A DNA stretch of 53,125 nucleotides from Saprospiraceae bacterium (GTDB lineage Bacteria > Bacteroidota > Bacteroidia > Chitinophagales > Saprospiraceae), in the NCBI GenBank assembly GCA_013360405.1, contig JABWBR010000033.1:1-53125 (forward strand), given 5' to 3'. Both the position numbers and the translations under genes were made by a program. The first letter of the stretch is position 1. Each line of letters starts with the position of its first letter. Below are positions 24,956-35,099 of this stretch, piece by piece. The notes beneath the pieces are model-generated. The model did not search any database. It was not told where the DNA came from and saw only the letters and a program-made list of their open reading frames with translations.

Positions 24956-27900
24956 ATGAATATTCGGAAATCTACACCGCTGTTATTATGTTGGTTTTTG
25001 CCGTTATTTGCCCTTGCACAAGGTCCCGACTGTAACCAGGCCGGTGTCATATGCTCTAGCGGAGCTATTGATTTCAACCCTTCAGGACCTGGGGTAAACG
25101 ACTTTTCCAATCCCAACAATAACGATGGTTGCCTTACAGGAGAACACCAATCGGTATGGTATTATTTTGCTTTTCAGCCCACCATGCCGCCCAATAGTCT
25201 GATTGAATTTGTCATTAACCCCAATGCGGGCCCCGGACAGGACTATGACTTTGCCATTTTCGGCCCTAATGTGGACTGCGATGCGCTGGGCTCTCCTATC
25301 AGGTGCTCTTATGCCGGCTCGGCTTGCGGTTTTTGTCCGCAAACCGGCTTGGGAATGGGTACAACAGACGTATCGGAAGGCGCCGGCGGCGATGGCTTTG
25401 TATCGGCTATGACGGTACAACCCGGCCAGGGATTTTACCTTCTGATCGATAATTTCATCAGCTCCTCCAGTGGCTTTTCGCTAAACTGGTCGGGCTCTGC
25501 TGCGCCTTTTCTGGATTGCACCGTAAACCCTAATTGCGATTTGTTTACGGATGCAGGCCCCAATATGACGGTTTGCGTCGGCGCTCCGCCTTTCCAGCTC
25601 CAGGGAAGCTCACCCGGGGCTGTCAATTCGCCCACGTATAGCTGGACCGGCACCAATGGCGGCGCCAATTTCTTGAGTAATCCTTTCATTTTGAACCCGA
25701 CGGTCTTTTTGCCGCCCAACTTTACGGGGTCGATCACTTATACTTTGACGGTTAACGATGACCCGTGCATAGAAACCGATGTTGTTACTATTACCGTAAC
25801 TAATCCGCCTACAGTCAATATTACCGGCGACTTGACGATATGTCAGGGCCAGACAACTGTTTTATCCGCTGTTGGAGCCGGTATAACGAGTTATCAGTGG
25901 AGTAACGGCCCCACAACGCAAACTAATCCGGTAAATGCAACAGGAACCTATTCGGTAACGGTAACCAATGCCAGCGGATGTACGGCCACCGCTACCGTAA
26001 ATGTAACACCCGAACCCGGGCCTACACCGGTTATTTCCGGCGACTTCGACGTTTGTGTCGGCGGCGCCGCCGTTATCAGCGCCGGATTCGGTTGGGCAAG
26101 TTATTTGTGGTCAAACGGCTCGAATACCATGGCTACGGTTGTCAATTTGCCAGGCACTTATAGCGTGACAATAACTAATGCGCTCGGATGTATCGGTACG
26201 GCTTCTGTGAACGTATTCCCGGAACCGCCCCCTGTTGTCAATATCACTCAGAATACGCCGCTTTGTAGCGGCGGTAGCTCCATATTGAGCGCAACGGCGG
26301 GTTTCGCCGGTTATCAATGGTCCACTAATGCCATTTCTCCTTCTATAAGCGTCTCAACTCCTGGCACTTATGCTGTTACGGTTGTTACCGCTGCCGGATG
26401 TCAGGGTACTAACCAGATTACTATTAATCCGGCGCCAAGTCCGTCTCCCTCGATATCCGGTACTTTGAGTATATGTCCTGGCAGTAGTACTACCTTATCC
26501 GTGCCCGGCAATTTTACTTCCTATGCATGGTCTAATCTGGCCACTACGAGTAGTATTAGCGTAAGCACACCGGGAACCTATTCGGTGACGGTTACTAATG
26601 CAAGCAATTGCCAGGGAGTAGCCAGTGTAATGGTCACGCAAAACGCACCGCCGGCGCCTACAATAACGGGAGATCTGGATATCTGCCCGGGACAATCGAC
26701 TACGCTGAATGCCGGGGCTGGTTTTGCCTCCTATGCCTGGTCAAATAATACAAATGGCCAAACGCTTACTACCAGTACGCCTGGTATTTATACCGTCACG
26801 GTGACAGGCGCCAATGGCTGCACGGGCACAAATACCGTTACGGTAAGCGCCATTCAGGCGCCCACTCCAACGATAACAGGCGATCTGAATATTTGTCCGG
26901 GAGAACCCGGTACGTTAAGTGTGGGCAGTTTCAACAGCTACCTGTGGTCAACCGGTGCCACAACAGGGTCAATTTCTGTTTCTTCGCCGGGAGATATTGG
27001 TGTGACTGTAACAGATGCCACTGGTTGCCAGGGTAGCGATACGGTTACAGTGGCTGAATATACCGGACCTACCCCGACGATTAGCGGCGCCTTGCAAATC
27101 TGTCAAACAACAGGCTCTACCATATTGAGTGTCGATGGCACTTATTCGTCCTATTTATGGTCAAATAATCTCACTACGGATTCTATAACGGTATCTGCAA
27201 CCGGTACTTATAGCGTTACCGTGACAGATGCCAACGGCTGCGAAGGCACAGCTTCCACAAGCGTAAGCAATTTCCCTGTGCCGGCTCCAACAATAAGCGG
27301 CGACCTCGCTATTTGCCAGGGAGAAAACACCACCCTGAGCGTATCACCGGCATTTAGCGCTTATTTATGGTCTACCAATGCTACAACAAATACGATAACG
27401 CCCAATAGCACTGGAACTTATAGCGTGACGGTGACCGACTCGAACGGCTGTACCGGTCAAACATCGGCTAGTTTAGCTGTTAATAATTTACCTGTCGTAA
27501 ATATTACCGGCGATAACGGTATATGCCAGGGAGAATCCTCTACACTAAATGCTGGAAGCGGTTTTAGCAGCTATTCTTGGTCAAATGCGGGCAATAGCCA
27601 AACCATTTCGGTGAATTCCGCAGGCACATTTAGCGTTACCGTGACAGATGCCAATGGTTGTACGAATACTGACGATTTCGACGTGACTTTGTTTGCCCCA
27701 CCCACCGTGGATATTTCAGGTGAATTGACTTATTGCATCGGCGGCGAAACTACGCTCACAGGCACTTCCGGATTTACTTCTTATTTGTGGTCAAATAATG
27801 CAACTACGCCAAGTTTAACCATTACAGCTCCGGGGACCTATGGACTTACCGTGACCGATGCAAATGGCTGTACGGCTTCTCAATCTGTCGATGTAGAACA

Positions 27901-30900
27901 ACTTACGGAGCTTATGCCCAATATAACCGGCGCTCTTGCCATATGCCCGGGGGATAATACTACCCTCAGTGTCGGTACGGGCTTTGCCAGCTATGCCTGG
28001 TCAAATAGCGGTTCTTCTTCTCAAATTACTGTGTCTACACCGGGTACGTACACTGTGACGGTCACGGACTCCTTCGGCTGTTCCGGAGATGCTAGCGTTA
28101 ACGTGAGCCAGTTTGTACCTCCCAGCCCCCAAATCAATGGCAGCTTGTCTTTTTGTACAAATACCTCAACCGTTTTGAGCGTACCGGGTAGTTATTCGAC
28201 GTACTCATGGTCGAATAATGATAGCAATTCTCAAATTACGGTTACAACCCCCGGTAATTACGGGGTGACGGTAACAGACGCCAATGGTTGTGACGGCTCC
28301 GCTAATGTTATCGTAAATGCATTGGCACTGCCAACCCCGGTGATTACCGGAGCTGTTAATTTCTGCCCGGGTACGTCAACAACGCTAGCTGTAAACGGCA
28401 ACTATAACTCGTACAGCTGGTCAACCAACCAGAATACACCGACGGTAACCACTTCTACGCCGGGTAATTACGCTGTTACCGTAACAGATGCCAACGGCTG
28501 TGTAGGCAGCGACGATGCTTTATTGGCTAATTTCCCGACTACTGTGCCGACTATTGCCGGCGCTAATCAGTTTTGCCCGGGCACCAATTCCACATTGAGC
28601 GTACAAGGCACATTTGCTAATTATGCATGGTCTAATAGCCAGAATACACCTTCCGTTACAATCAATACACCAGGTAATTATGCCGTTACCGTAACGGATG
28701 CCAATGGCTGTGTGACTTCAAATAGTGTTAATACTTCTTTGTTTACCGTTACGCCGCCAGTAATCAGCGGTCCCACCGAATTTTGTTCGGAGCAGAGCAT
28801 TTTACTGGATGCAGGTCCGGGTTACACGCTCTATAACTGGTCAAATAACAGCTCAAGCCAGTCTATTACCGTTGTGGATGGTGGAGATTACAGCGTGACG
28901 GCAACAGATGTGAATGGCTGCGTTAGTTCCGCCACGGTAGGTATTGTCGAAAATGATTTACCTGTAGTGACGATCGGAGGATCATCTACCTACTGTATCG
29001 GAGGGTTCACTACGCTCAACGCAGGAGGTTCTTATAATACGTACCAATGGTCAAATAATACCAGCGACCCCACTCTGGTGGTCAATACGCCAGGACAATA
29101 CAGCCTTACTGTGACAGACGCCAATGGTTGCAGTGGGTCTGCTTCACTAAATGTCATCCAGGCTACCGAGCTTTCACCGGTAGTTACAGGTGCTTTGTCC
29201 TATTGCGAAAACGGTTCAACTACGCTTAGCGTGGGTATCGGATTTGCTACCTATTTGTGGTCTACAGGCGCTAATACGCCGGATATCACGGTGAATACGC
29301 CCGGCAGTTACTCCGTCTCCGTCTCCGATGCCAGCGGATGTAACGGCGATACGCAAGTGATGGTGGTTGAAAATGCCCTGCCGACGCCTACGATTGGAGG
29401 AGTTCCCTCTTTCTGCGAAGGCGCCTCCACTTCACTGGATGCCGGCAGCGGATACGACGATTACGTATGGTCTACGGGTTCGCTGAACCCACAGATTACC
29501 GTACTTGCACCGGGGGCTTATAGCGTGACGGTCACTGATTTTAACGGCTGTTCGGCTTCCGCCAACGTAGTGGTAGTTGAAAACCAATTGCCCGATTTTG
29601 ACATCTCGGGACAGACTTTCTTCTGCGTAGGTAGCGCTACCACGCTTTCCGCAACGCCCGGTTTTTCAGCCTACCAATGGTCGAATGGCGACCTCGATGC
29701 GGCCACTGATATTAGCCAGGGAGGATCTTATGCACTGACGGTGACGAATAGTTTTGGTTGTACTGATGTACAGTCTATTTTTATCGAACCCATCGCCCTT
29801 CCCGTTGCCGACGCAGGCGTCAATTCGGTGTTGGATTGCAACAACAGCAGCGTTATTTTGGGTGGAACGGGTTCAGACACTGGCGCACAGTATATTTATA
29901 ACTGGAGCGGACCCGGCATCAACGCCAATAATGGTTCGCAGGTTAATCCCGTCGTATTCCAGGCGGGCAATTATGTCCTTATTGTAGTAGATACGGTGCA
30001 TCAATGTCAGTCTTTATCATCGACAACGGGCGTGACCGACCTTACGCAAGAACCTGTCGCGGTTGTAGCGGCCACTGCCGAATTGACATGTACAGTTAAT
30101 ACGGTTACTATATCCGGTGCAGGTTCTGCCACAGGGTCTACCATCAGCTACCAGTGGTTCGACGCATTGGGCAACCCGGTGCCGGGAGCTACTGGCTTGA
30201 ACTATGCCGCTACCGTGCCCCAGTCGTTTACCTTGGAAGTGACCGATAATTCAACCGGGTGTTCTAATACGGCAAGCGCACTAGTCATTGAAGACCGCGA
30301 TATTCCGACGGCCGAAGCCGGCTTGCCGCAATTGATCAACTGCTACTTCCCCAGCGTGACGCTCGACGGCAGCGCCTCTTCCGGCGGGCCTGAATACCTT
30401 TATACCTGGACGAATTCGGCAGGGCAGGTTATTTATTCGGGCAATAACCCGTATGTATCGGTTAATCAACCCGGCTCTTATTCTTTAAACGTGGCCAACC
30501 TGGATAATGGCTGTGAAGAAGACGACCTGGTAGAAGTGACAAGGGATGTTACCCCGCCTGTTGCCGATGCCGGCGCCGACCAGGAACTCAACTGCGTAGC
30601 CCCGCAAGTGACGCTCGACGGCTCGTTTTCTTCTGCCGGGCCCGAATTTACCTACGAATGGCAGGTGGCTTTTCTGCAGGAGCCGTATGCTACTTCCACT
30701 CTTGTCCAGACCGATCAGCCTGGCCTTTATACCTTAGTAGTTACCAATGTCGATAACGGCTGCACCGCTTCCGACCAGGTTTTTGTAGACCTGAACACCA
30801 ACAGGCCTACTGATGCCACGATGACGGTGGACGGCCCCACTTGTTTTGGCGATCAAGATGGCAGTATTGTTGTACAAGAGATTATTGGCGGCCAATCGCC

Positions 30901-31582
30901 ATTTTTATATAATGTCAACGGGGCGGGATTTGTAAGCCAAAGCGCATTCCCACAGCTAGGCGCAGGCGTGTATGAAATTGTCATCCAGGATGCCACAGGC
31001 TGTGAATACGAAACAGTAGTGACGATACCAGAGGGTAACGATCTGGTTTTGGACCTGGGCGAAGACCAATACATCGACCTGGGCGAGGATGCCGGCCTAC
31101 AGGCAACTATTAACATAGACCCCTCACAAGTGGTGCAATTTCAGTGGGGTGATAACGAATTTTTCGAATGCCTCGATTGCTTTGAACAGCAGATTACGCC
31201 ATTTGAGACCGTTACGTTTAGCGGGACTTTGGTGGATATCAATGGCTGTACAACTACGGATCGCGTAACGGTTTATGTGGATAAGACGCGTAACATTTTC
31301 GTGCCCAGCGCCTTCTCGCCCAATGGCGACGGCATTAACGACCGCCTGATGGTCTTTGCCGATCAGGATGTGGCCATTGTCAAATCTTTCCTTGTCTTCA
31401 ACAGATGGGGGGAAACGGTATTTGAAGTATACAACTTCCAGCCCAACGATCCGGCTTACGGCTGGGACGGCAATTTCCGCTCCAGGCCCTACAATGCTAA
31501 TGTATTGGTGTGGTATGTCGAAGTGGAATTCATCGACGGCGAAGTGGTGCTGTTCAAAGGCGACGTAACGCTGATGCGATAA
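24956..31582 (+). CDS. Giant Ig-like repeat surface protein with gliding-motility C-terminal domain (2208 aa)
   Basis: A paralogue of the preceding gene with the same architecture. It has a signal peptide (LLLCWFLPLFALAQ), a Cys-rich head with the same landmarks (QSVWYYFAF, YDFAIFGPNV, GFYLLIDN) and one Ig/PKD-like domain. Nineteen tandem ~70-residue units follow (residues 283-1613, bases 25802-29794), then four longer PKD-like domains and a SprB-type module (CFGDQDGSIVVQEIIGGQSP). It ends in the gliding-motility type B sorting domain (VPSAFSPNGDGINDRL, then FNRWGETVFE and GWDGNF). T9SS would export it and attach or release it at the cell surface. The extra eight units would make a longer stalk. 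The 276-base gap upstream has no gene and is rich in T-runs. A tandem-octamer repeat follows the stop. An adhesin or gliding-surface role is inferred from architecture. Confidence 0.9.
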   Translation: MNIRKSTPLLLCWFLPLFALAQGPDCNQAGVICSSGAIDFNPSGPGVNDFSNPNNNDGCLTGEHQSVWYYFAFQPTMPPNSLIEFVINPNAGPGQDYDFAIFGPNVDCDALGSPIRCSYAGSACGFCPQTGLGMGTTDVSEGAGGDGFVSAMTVQPGQGFYLLIDNFISSSSGFSLNWSGSAAPFLDCTVNPNCDLFTDAGPNMTVCVGAPPFQLQGSSPGAVNSPTYSWTGTNGGANFLSNPFILNPTVFLPPNFTGSITYTLTVNDDPCIETDVVTITVTNPPTVNITGDLTICQGQTTVLSAVGAGITSYQWSNGPTTQTNPVNATGTYSVTVTNASGCTATATVNVTPEPGPTPVISGDFDVCVGGAAVISAGFGWASYLWSNGSNTMATVVNLPGTYSVTITNALGCIGTASVNVFPEPPPVVNITQNTPLCSGGSSILSATAGFAGYQWSTNAISPSISVSTPGTYAVTVVTAAGCQGTNQITINPAPSPSPSISGTLSICPGSSTTLSVPGNFTSYAWSNLATTSSISVSTPGTYSVTVTNASNCQGVASVMVTQNAPPAPTITGDLDICPGQSTTLNAGAGFASYAWSNNTNGQTLTTSTPGIYTVTVTGANGCTGTNTVTVSAIQAPTPTITGDLNICPGEPGTLSVGSFNSYLWSTGATTGSISVSSPGDIGVTVTDATGCQGSDTVTVAEYTGPTPTISGALQICQTTGSTILSVDGTYSSYLWSNNLTTDSITVSATGTYSVTVTDANGCEGTASTSVSNFPVPAPTISGDLAICQGENTTLSVSPAFSAYLWSTNATTNTITPNSTGTYSVTVTDSNGCTGQTSASLAVNNLPVVNITGDNGICQGESSTLNAGSGFSSYSWSNAGNSQTISVNSAGTFSVTVTDANGCTNTDDFDVTLFAPPTVDISGELTYCIGGETTLTGTSGFTSYLWSNNATTPSLTITAPGTYGLTVTDANGCTASQSVDVEQLTELMPNITGALAICPGDNTTLSVGTGFASYAWSNSGSSSQITVSTPGTYTVTVTDSFGCSGDASVNVSQFVPPSPQINGSLSFCTNTSTVLSVPGSYSTYSWSNNDSNSQITVTTPGNYGVTVTDANGCDGSANVIVNALALPTPVITGAVNFCPGTSTTLAVNGNYNSYSWSTNQNTPTVTTSTPGNYAVTVTDANGCVGSDDALLANFPTTVPTIAGANQFCPGTNSTLSVQGTFANYAWSNSQNTPSVTINTPGNYAVTVTDANGCVTSNSVNTSLFTVTPPVISGPTEFCSEQSILLDAGPGYTLYNWSNNSSSQSITVVDGGDYSVTATDVNGCVSSATVGIVENDLPVVTIGGSSTYCIGGFTTLNAGGSYNTYQWSNNTSDPTLVVNTPGQYSLTVTDANGCSGSASLNVIQATELSPVVTGALSYCENGSTTLSVGIGFATYLWSTGANTPDITVNTPGSYSVSVSDASGCNGDTQVMVVENALPTPTIGGVPSFCEGASTSLDAGSGYDDYVWSTGSLNPQITVLAPGAYSVTVTDFNGCSASANVVVVENQLPDFDISGQTFFCVGSATTLSATPGFSAYQWSNGDLDAATDISQGGSYALTVTNSFGCTDVQSIFIEPIALPVADAGVNSVLDCNNSSVILGGTGSDTGAQYIYNWSGPGINANNGSQVNPVVFQAGNYVLIVVDTVHQCQSLSSTTGVTDLTQEPVAVVAATAELTCTVNTVTISGAGSATGSTISYQWFDALGNPVPGATGLNYAATVPQSFTLEVTDNSTGCSNTASALVIEDRDIPTAEAGLPQLINCYFPSVTLDGSASSGGPEYLYTWTNSAGQVIYSGNNPYVSVNQPGSYSLNVANLDNGCEEDDLVEVTRDVTPPVADAGADQELNCVAPQVTLDGSFSSAGPEFTYEWQVAFLQEPYATSTLVQTDQPGLYTLVVTNVDNGCTASDQVFVDLNTNRPTDATMTVDGPTCFGDQDGSIVVQEIIGGQSPFLYNVNGAGFVSQSAFPQLGAGVYEIVIQDATGCEYETVVTIPEGNDLVLDLGEDQYIDLGEDAGLQATINIDPSQVVQFQWGDNEFFECLDCFEQQITPFETVTFSGTLVDINGCTTTDRVTVYVDKTRNIFVPSAFSPNGDGINDRLMVFADQDVAIVKSFLVFNRWGETVFEVYNFQPNDPAYGWDGNFRSRPYNANVLVWYVEVEFIDGEVVLFKGDVTLMR
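25802..29794 (+). repeat. Nineteen tandem ~70-residue (~210-bp) units
   Basis: Sixteen units of 70 residues, two of 71 and one of 69. The consensus is P-x-P-x-I-x-G-x-L-x-x-C-P-G near the front, a Y-x-WS(N/T) core, and TPG-x-Y-x-VTVTDANGC near the end, so each unit has one Cys pair about 45 residues apart. Thr, Ser and Asn are very abundant. The units are more alike than those of the neighbouring gene, which suggests more recent expansion or homogenisation. Confidence 0.9.
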
Positions 31583-31585
31583 GAA

Positions 31586-31690
31586 GAGGGTGAGAGGGTG
31601 AGAGGGTGAGAGGGTGAGAGCATTGAAAAAGTTGATGTTTCCAATGCTTAAGTTTAATCCCACCCTCCCACAGTCCCACCCTCTCACACT
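31586..31690. repeat. Tandem GAGGGTGA octamers with a complementary C-rich arm
   Basis: Four perfect tandem copies of GAGGGTGA (31586-31617). After about 35 bases comes a pyrimidine-rich arm (CCCACCCTC, CCCACCCTCTCACACTCCC), so the transcript of either strand can fold into a long hairpin. It fills the space between the convergent ends of the giant gene and bshC. The same design occurs at 44991-45103. Confidence 0.65.
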
Positions 31691-33282
31691 CCCATCTCTG
31701 TCATAACCAGGAAATCACGCTGCAGGGGATCGAGATGAAGAAGTAGCGTATCAAAAAAGGAATTTCCGTATTTGGCATAATATGCGCTGAAATTATCGTG
31801 GCGCTCTTGCAACCCGTTTCCAGGGAAAAATTTCTCCCGCAGGTTCCTGATTTGCTGTATAGCCGTGTCGTGGCGCTGCTTTTCAGCTCTAACGAGGCGC
31901 CCTTCGAGTTGTTCCACTACTTTTAATTGCTTGGCGTGTTCGGCCATCACTGCCGCAGGCAGGGTGGGGTCTATTTGTTGCGCTTTTTGACGAATGGATT
32001 CAAACAGCGATAAAAGCTGGCTTTTCTCCGCTTCCAGGTTGAGCTCGGTCTCGGATTGAGCCGCCACATAGCGCTTGATGAGCATTTCCGTGTCTTCAAA
32101 CAGGTCGGTAACTTGTAAGCCGAGCTTTTCGAGGCGCTGTGCACTGTTTTTATCAAGCCAGAGCACCGAATTTCTGCGCACCAACACAGGGAACGGCAAC
32201 CCGAATAATTCGAATTGCGATTTGCGCTCCAGCCAGTAAGCCAATTCGCCCCCACCGCCCACATAAGCCAGATTGGGCAAAATAAGCTCCTGGAAAATGG
32301 GCCGCATAATTACATTGGGACTAAACCGCTCGGGGTGGGCCTGCAATTCGGCCAGTATCGCTTCTTCGGTAAAGGTCAAGTCGGTATTCAACACGTTGTA
32401 GTGCCCATTTTCAAATACTATGCGCTCGCGGGACTGGTCGCCCAGGTAAAAAAAGTTGATCTCGCGGGCGTGTGCTTGTCCGGAGAAACCGGCCGCCTCT
32501 AATGCCGCCGCCGTTTGATCGACAAGCGCCTTGGAAGGGCGTTCCAACAACTCGCGCTGGATGTAGGGAATAAAAGCGCGTTTAAGCGCGGGTTTGTTAG
32601 GGTCTAGCACGACAAGGCCATATGCCTTAAACAGACCGTGTACCAGGTATGTCGTTGCATCGCTGTAGCGATCGTGGCGGGTGTAGCTCTCTTCAAATAA
32701 CTTGAAAAGTTCGGCAGCATGGCCGGAGGCTCCCAATATGCCTTGCAGTTCATCCAGCACCGCCCGTATCGTATGTGTTTTCATCATTCCGACTGATCCC
32801 GACTCGCCGCTTTCCCATATCAGTTTTTTGCCATAAACATGAGTATGGTTGACTTCCTCAAAATCGTGGTCTTCGCCGCTGTTGATAAATACCGGTACGA
32901 AATGATAAGAAGGGTAGGCCGCCTTTAATTGCCGGGCTAAGTGAATGGTAGATATTATTTTATAAATATAATACAAAGGCCCGGTGAACAAACTCGGCTG
33001 ATGGGCCGTAGTAACCGTAAAAGTATGCGGATCGGACAGACTGTTTACATTTTGCAAAACCAATTCGCTATCGGGCAATCCGGCGTACTGCTTGCGCAAT
33101 TCGTCTACAAGCAACGATCTGTCGGTGGGATGTTTTAGCCTCTCGGCAATAGCTTGCTCAAAACCGGCGATCGTCATATCGTGGGCGTAAAAAGGCCTGA
33201 GCCGGGCATCAGCGCTTGCGTAAGCTTTATCTTTTAGAGAAAGTTGAGGAACCTGCGAGTACGGGAGGCGTATGATCTGCAT
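31684..33282 (-). CDS. bshC: Bacillithiol biosynthesis cysteine-adding enzyme BshC
   Basis: Proposed to add cysteine to glucosaminyl-malate in the last step of bacillithiol synthesis. The protein has 532 residues from the start at 33282 (MQIIRLPYSQVP), a normal BshC length. Family landmarks are VTTAHQPSLFTGPLYYIYKI near the front, the nucleotide-site-like FINSGEDHDFEEVNH, LVVLDPNKPALK, and the C-terminal NLAYVGGGGELAYWLE followed by a long coiled-coil (about 385-500). An in-frame TTG five codons upstream is less likely. bshA and bshB are not in the window. The gene is divergent from the T9SS cargo gene and convergent with the giant gene. The presence of bshC implies bacillithiol as the main low-molecular-weight thiol. 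Confidence 0.93.
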   Translation of the reverse strand: MQIIRLPYSQVPQLSLKDKAYASADARLRPFYAHDMTIAGFEQAIAERLKHPTDRSLLVDELRKQYAGLPDSELVLQNVNSLSDPHTFTVTTAHQPSLFTGPLYYIYKIISTIHLARQLKAAYPSYHFVPVFINSGEDHDFEEVNHTHVYGKKLIWESGESGSVGMMKTHTIRAVLDELQGILGASGHAAELFKLFEESYTRHDRYSDATTYLVHGLFKAYGLVVLDPNKPALKRAFIPYIQRELLERPSKALVDQTAAALEAAGFSGQAHAREINFFYLGDQSRERIVFENGHYNVLNTDLTFTEEAILAELQAHPERFSPNVIMRPIFQELILPNLAYVGGGGELAYWLERKSQFELFGLPFPVLVRRNSVLWLDKNSAQRLEKLGLQVTDLFEDTEMLIKRYVAAQSETELNLEAEKSQLLSLFESIRQKAQQIDPTLPAAVMAEHAKQLKVVEQLEGRLVRAEKQRHDTAIQQIRNLREKFFPGNGLQERHDNFSAYYAKYGNSFFDTLLLHLDPLQRDFLVMTEMGV

Positions 33283-33473
33283 AGTAGGGTAGGGCAACTG
33301 CCATTAATGAATGAATGATAATAGCTTTGAATATGCAAACATAAATGCCTGAAAGTGTAATTTAGTTTTAAACGTCTCCCATTAATTCATCTCCGGATCA
33401 CATAGTGATGTTTGTCACTTTATACTCCGATGATAACAGCTATCTTTCGCACCGCATGTAATAACGGATAACC

Positions 33474-35087
33474 ATGACTACAAAGAATACCTTTTTCAGT
33501 CTGATAATCATTGTTTTTTTATCATTCACTTTGCAGGCTCAAACGCCTTTTTTGGTTAATATTCAAGCTGTCAATTTATCCCAAACGCCTGCCATCCAAT
33601 CTTTTGCACACGCAGAATGGGAAGGCAAATGGCTGCTACTGGGCGGCCGCATCGATGGACTTCACCGCCGGCAACCCTTTGCTTCATTTGCCGCCGAAGG
33701 CAACAATACCCAGATATATGTGGTCGATGTGGCGGCAGGACAGGTCTGGCAACGCCCGGTGACCGAACTGCCAACCGGGTTGCAGGAGCAACTGCAATCC
33801 AGTAACATGGAACACTTCCAGCACCTCGATACGCTGTACCTCATTGGCGGTTATGCCTATAGCGCTTCTGCCGGTGATCATATTACGTTCCCGTATCTGA
33901 CAGCTGTTCATGTGCCTGCTCTGATACAAGCGATCATCCAGGGACAACCGATCGCGGGCCATTTTCAGCAATTGCAGGACGACCGGATGGCCGTCACCGG
34001 CGGCGAACTGGGCCGCATCGGCGATGTGTTTTATCTGGTGGGTGGTCAGTTGTTCAACGGTCGTTACAACCCCATGGGCCCCGATCACGGGCCTGGTTTC
34101 GAACAGGTCTATACCAATGCCGTGAGCCGCTTTCGCATCTCTTCCTCGCAAGGACAATTAGCCGTTTCGGATTACGAAACCTGGTTTGATGAAGCCAACC
34201 TGCACCGCCGCGATTACAACTTGGCGCCCCAGATTTTTCCCGGCGGTCAAATGGGGTATACCGCCTTTTCCGGCGTTTTTCAGCACAACCAAGATCTCCC
34301 TTTTCTGAATACAGTCGATATTACGCCAGCAGGGTATACGGTCAATAATGATTTTGTACAATACCTCAGCCATTACCACAGCGCTAAAGCACCCTTATAC
34401 GAAACGGCAAACCAAACGATGCACACGCTGTTTTTTGGCGGTATCAGCCAGTTTTATTTTAATGAAAACGGGCAAATGACAGAAGACCCCGATGTGCCTT
34501 TTGTGCGCACCATCAGCTGCGTATCCCGTGATGCTAACGGCCAAATGCTCGAAACCCGCATGCCGGTTGATATGCCGGGATTGCTAGGCGCCGGTGCTGC
34601 ATTCATACAGGCGGAAAATACCCCTTCTCTTGCCAACGGAATCATTAACCTGGATGCCATACCGGCCGACCAACCTATGCTAATCGGCTATGTGGTGGGC
34701 GGCATCAACAGCACCCAGCCCAATGTGTTCTGGCTCAACGGCGAAGATCTGAGCAATGCCAGCGGATCTATACTTGGCGTTTATCTCACAAAAACAACGA
34801 CTACCGGGGTGAAACCCATCCAGGGAGCAAATCCGCTGACCCTCGAATTGATACCCAATCCGGCGCAACAAGAGGTAAAAGTCAAATTCGGAGCGCCTAT
34901 CAAAGGGACGGCCTTTTTTTATGTGCAGGATTCCACCGGCAGGATTATTCGTACCTTTGATGCCGAGGTAGAGGAGCACGGCGTTTATACCACATTGATG
35001 GAGCTCGATGATCTACCTAAGGGGATTTATTATATGCATCTCACGGTAGGTCACTTTACCCGAAGTCAAAAATTATTAATCGAATAA
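33474..35087 (+). CDS. Secreted protein with kelch-like repeats and T9SS type A sorting domain
   Basis: A 537-residue exported protein. The signal peptide is FFSLIIIVFLSFTLQAQ. The body has several kelch/beta-propeller-like blades with paired glycines (WLLLGGRIDG, LYLIGGYAY, FYLVGGQLFNG, HTLFFGGISQFYF, IGYVVGGIN). The C-terminal ~80 residues are a typical Por secretion-system type A sorting domain (LELIPNPAQQEVKVKF, then GRIIRTFD, LPKGIYYMHLTVG and QKLLIE). It is thus a T9SS cargo exported through the outer membrane. The ligand or enzyme activity is not identifiable. The mnmH start follows after 12 bases, so the operon may continue, although the two proteins are functionally unrelated. Confidence 0.85.
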   Translation: MTTKNTFFSLIIIVFLSFTLQAQTPFLVNIQAVNLSQTPAIQSFAHAEWEGKWLLLGGRIDGLHRRQPFASFAAEGNNTQIYVVDVAAGQVWQRPVTELPTGLQEQLQSSNMEHFQHLDTLYLIGGYAYSASAGDHITFPYLTAVHVPALIQAIIQGQPIAGHFQQLQDDRMAVTGGELGRIGDVFYLVGGQLFNGRYNPMGPDHGPGFEQVYTNAVSRFRISSSQGQLAVSDYETWFDEANLHRRDYNLAPQIFPGGQMGYTAFSGVFQHNQDLPFLNTVDITPAGYTVNNDFVQYLSHYHSAKAPLYETANQTMHTLFFGGISQFYFNENGQMTEDPDVPFVRTISCVSRDANGQMLETRMPVDMPGLLGAGAAFIQAENTPSLANGIINLDAIPADQPMLIGYVVGGINSTQPNVFWLNGEDLSNASGSILGVYLTKTTTTGVKPIQGANPLTLELIPNPAQQEVKVKFGAPIKGTAFFYVQDSTGRIIRTFDAEVEEHGVYTTLMELDDLPKGIYYMHLTVGHFTRSQKLLIE

Positions 35088-35099
35088 TAATCTGCAAGA

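Noticed and set aside
20579-29794. CRISPR-like or other DNA-level repeat array in the giant genes
   Set aside because: The repeats are coding, 210 bp long, diverged at DNA level and conserved as protein units.
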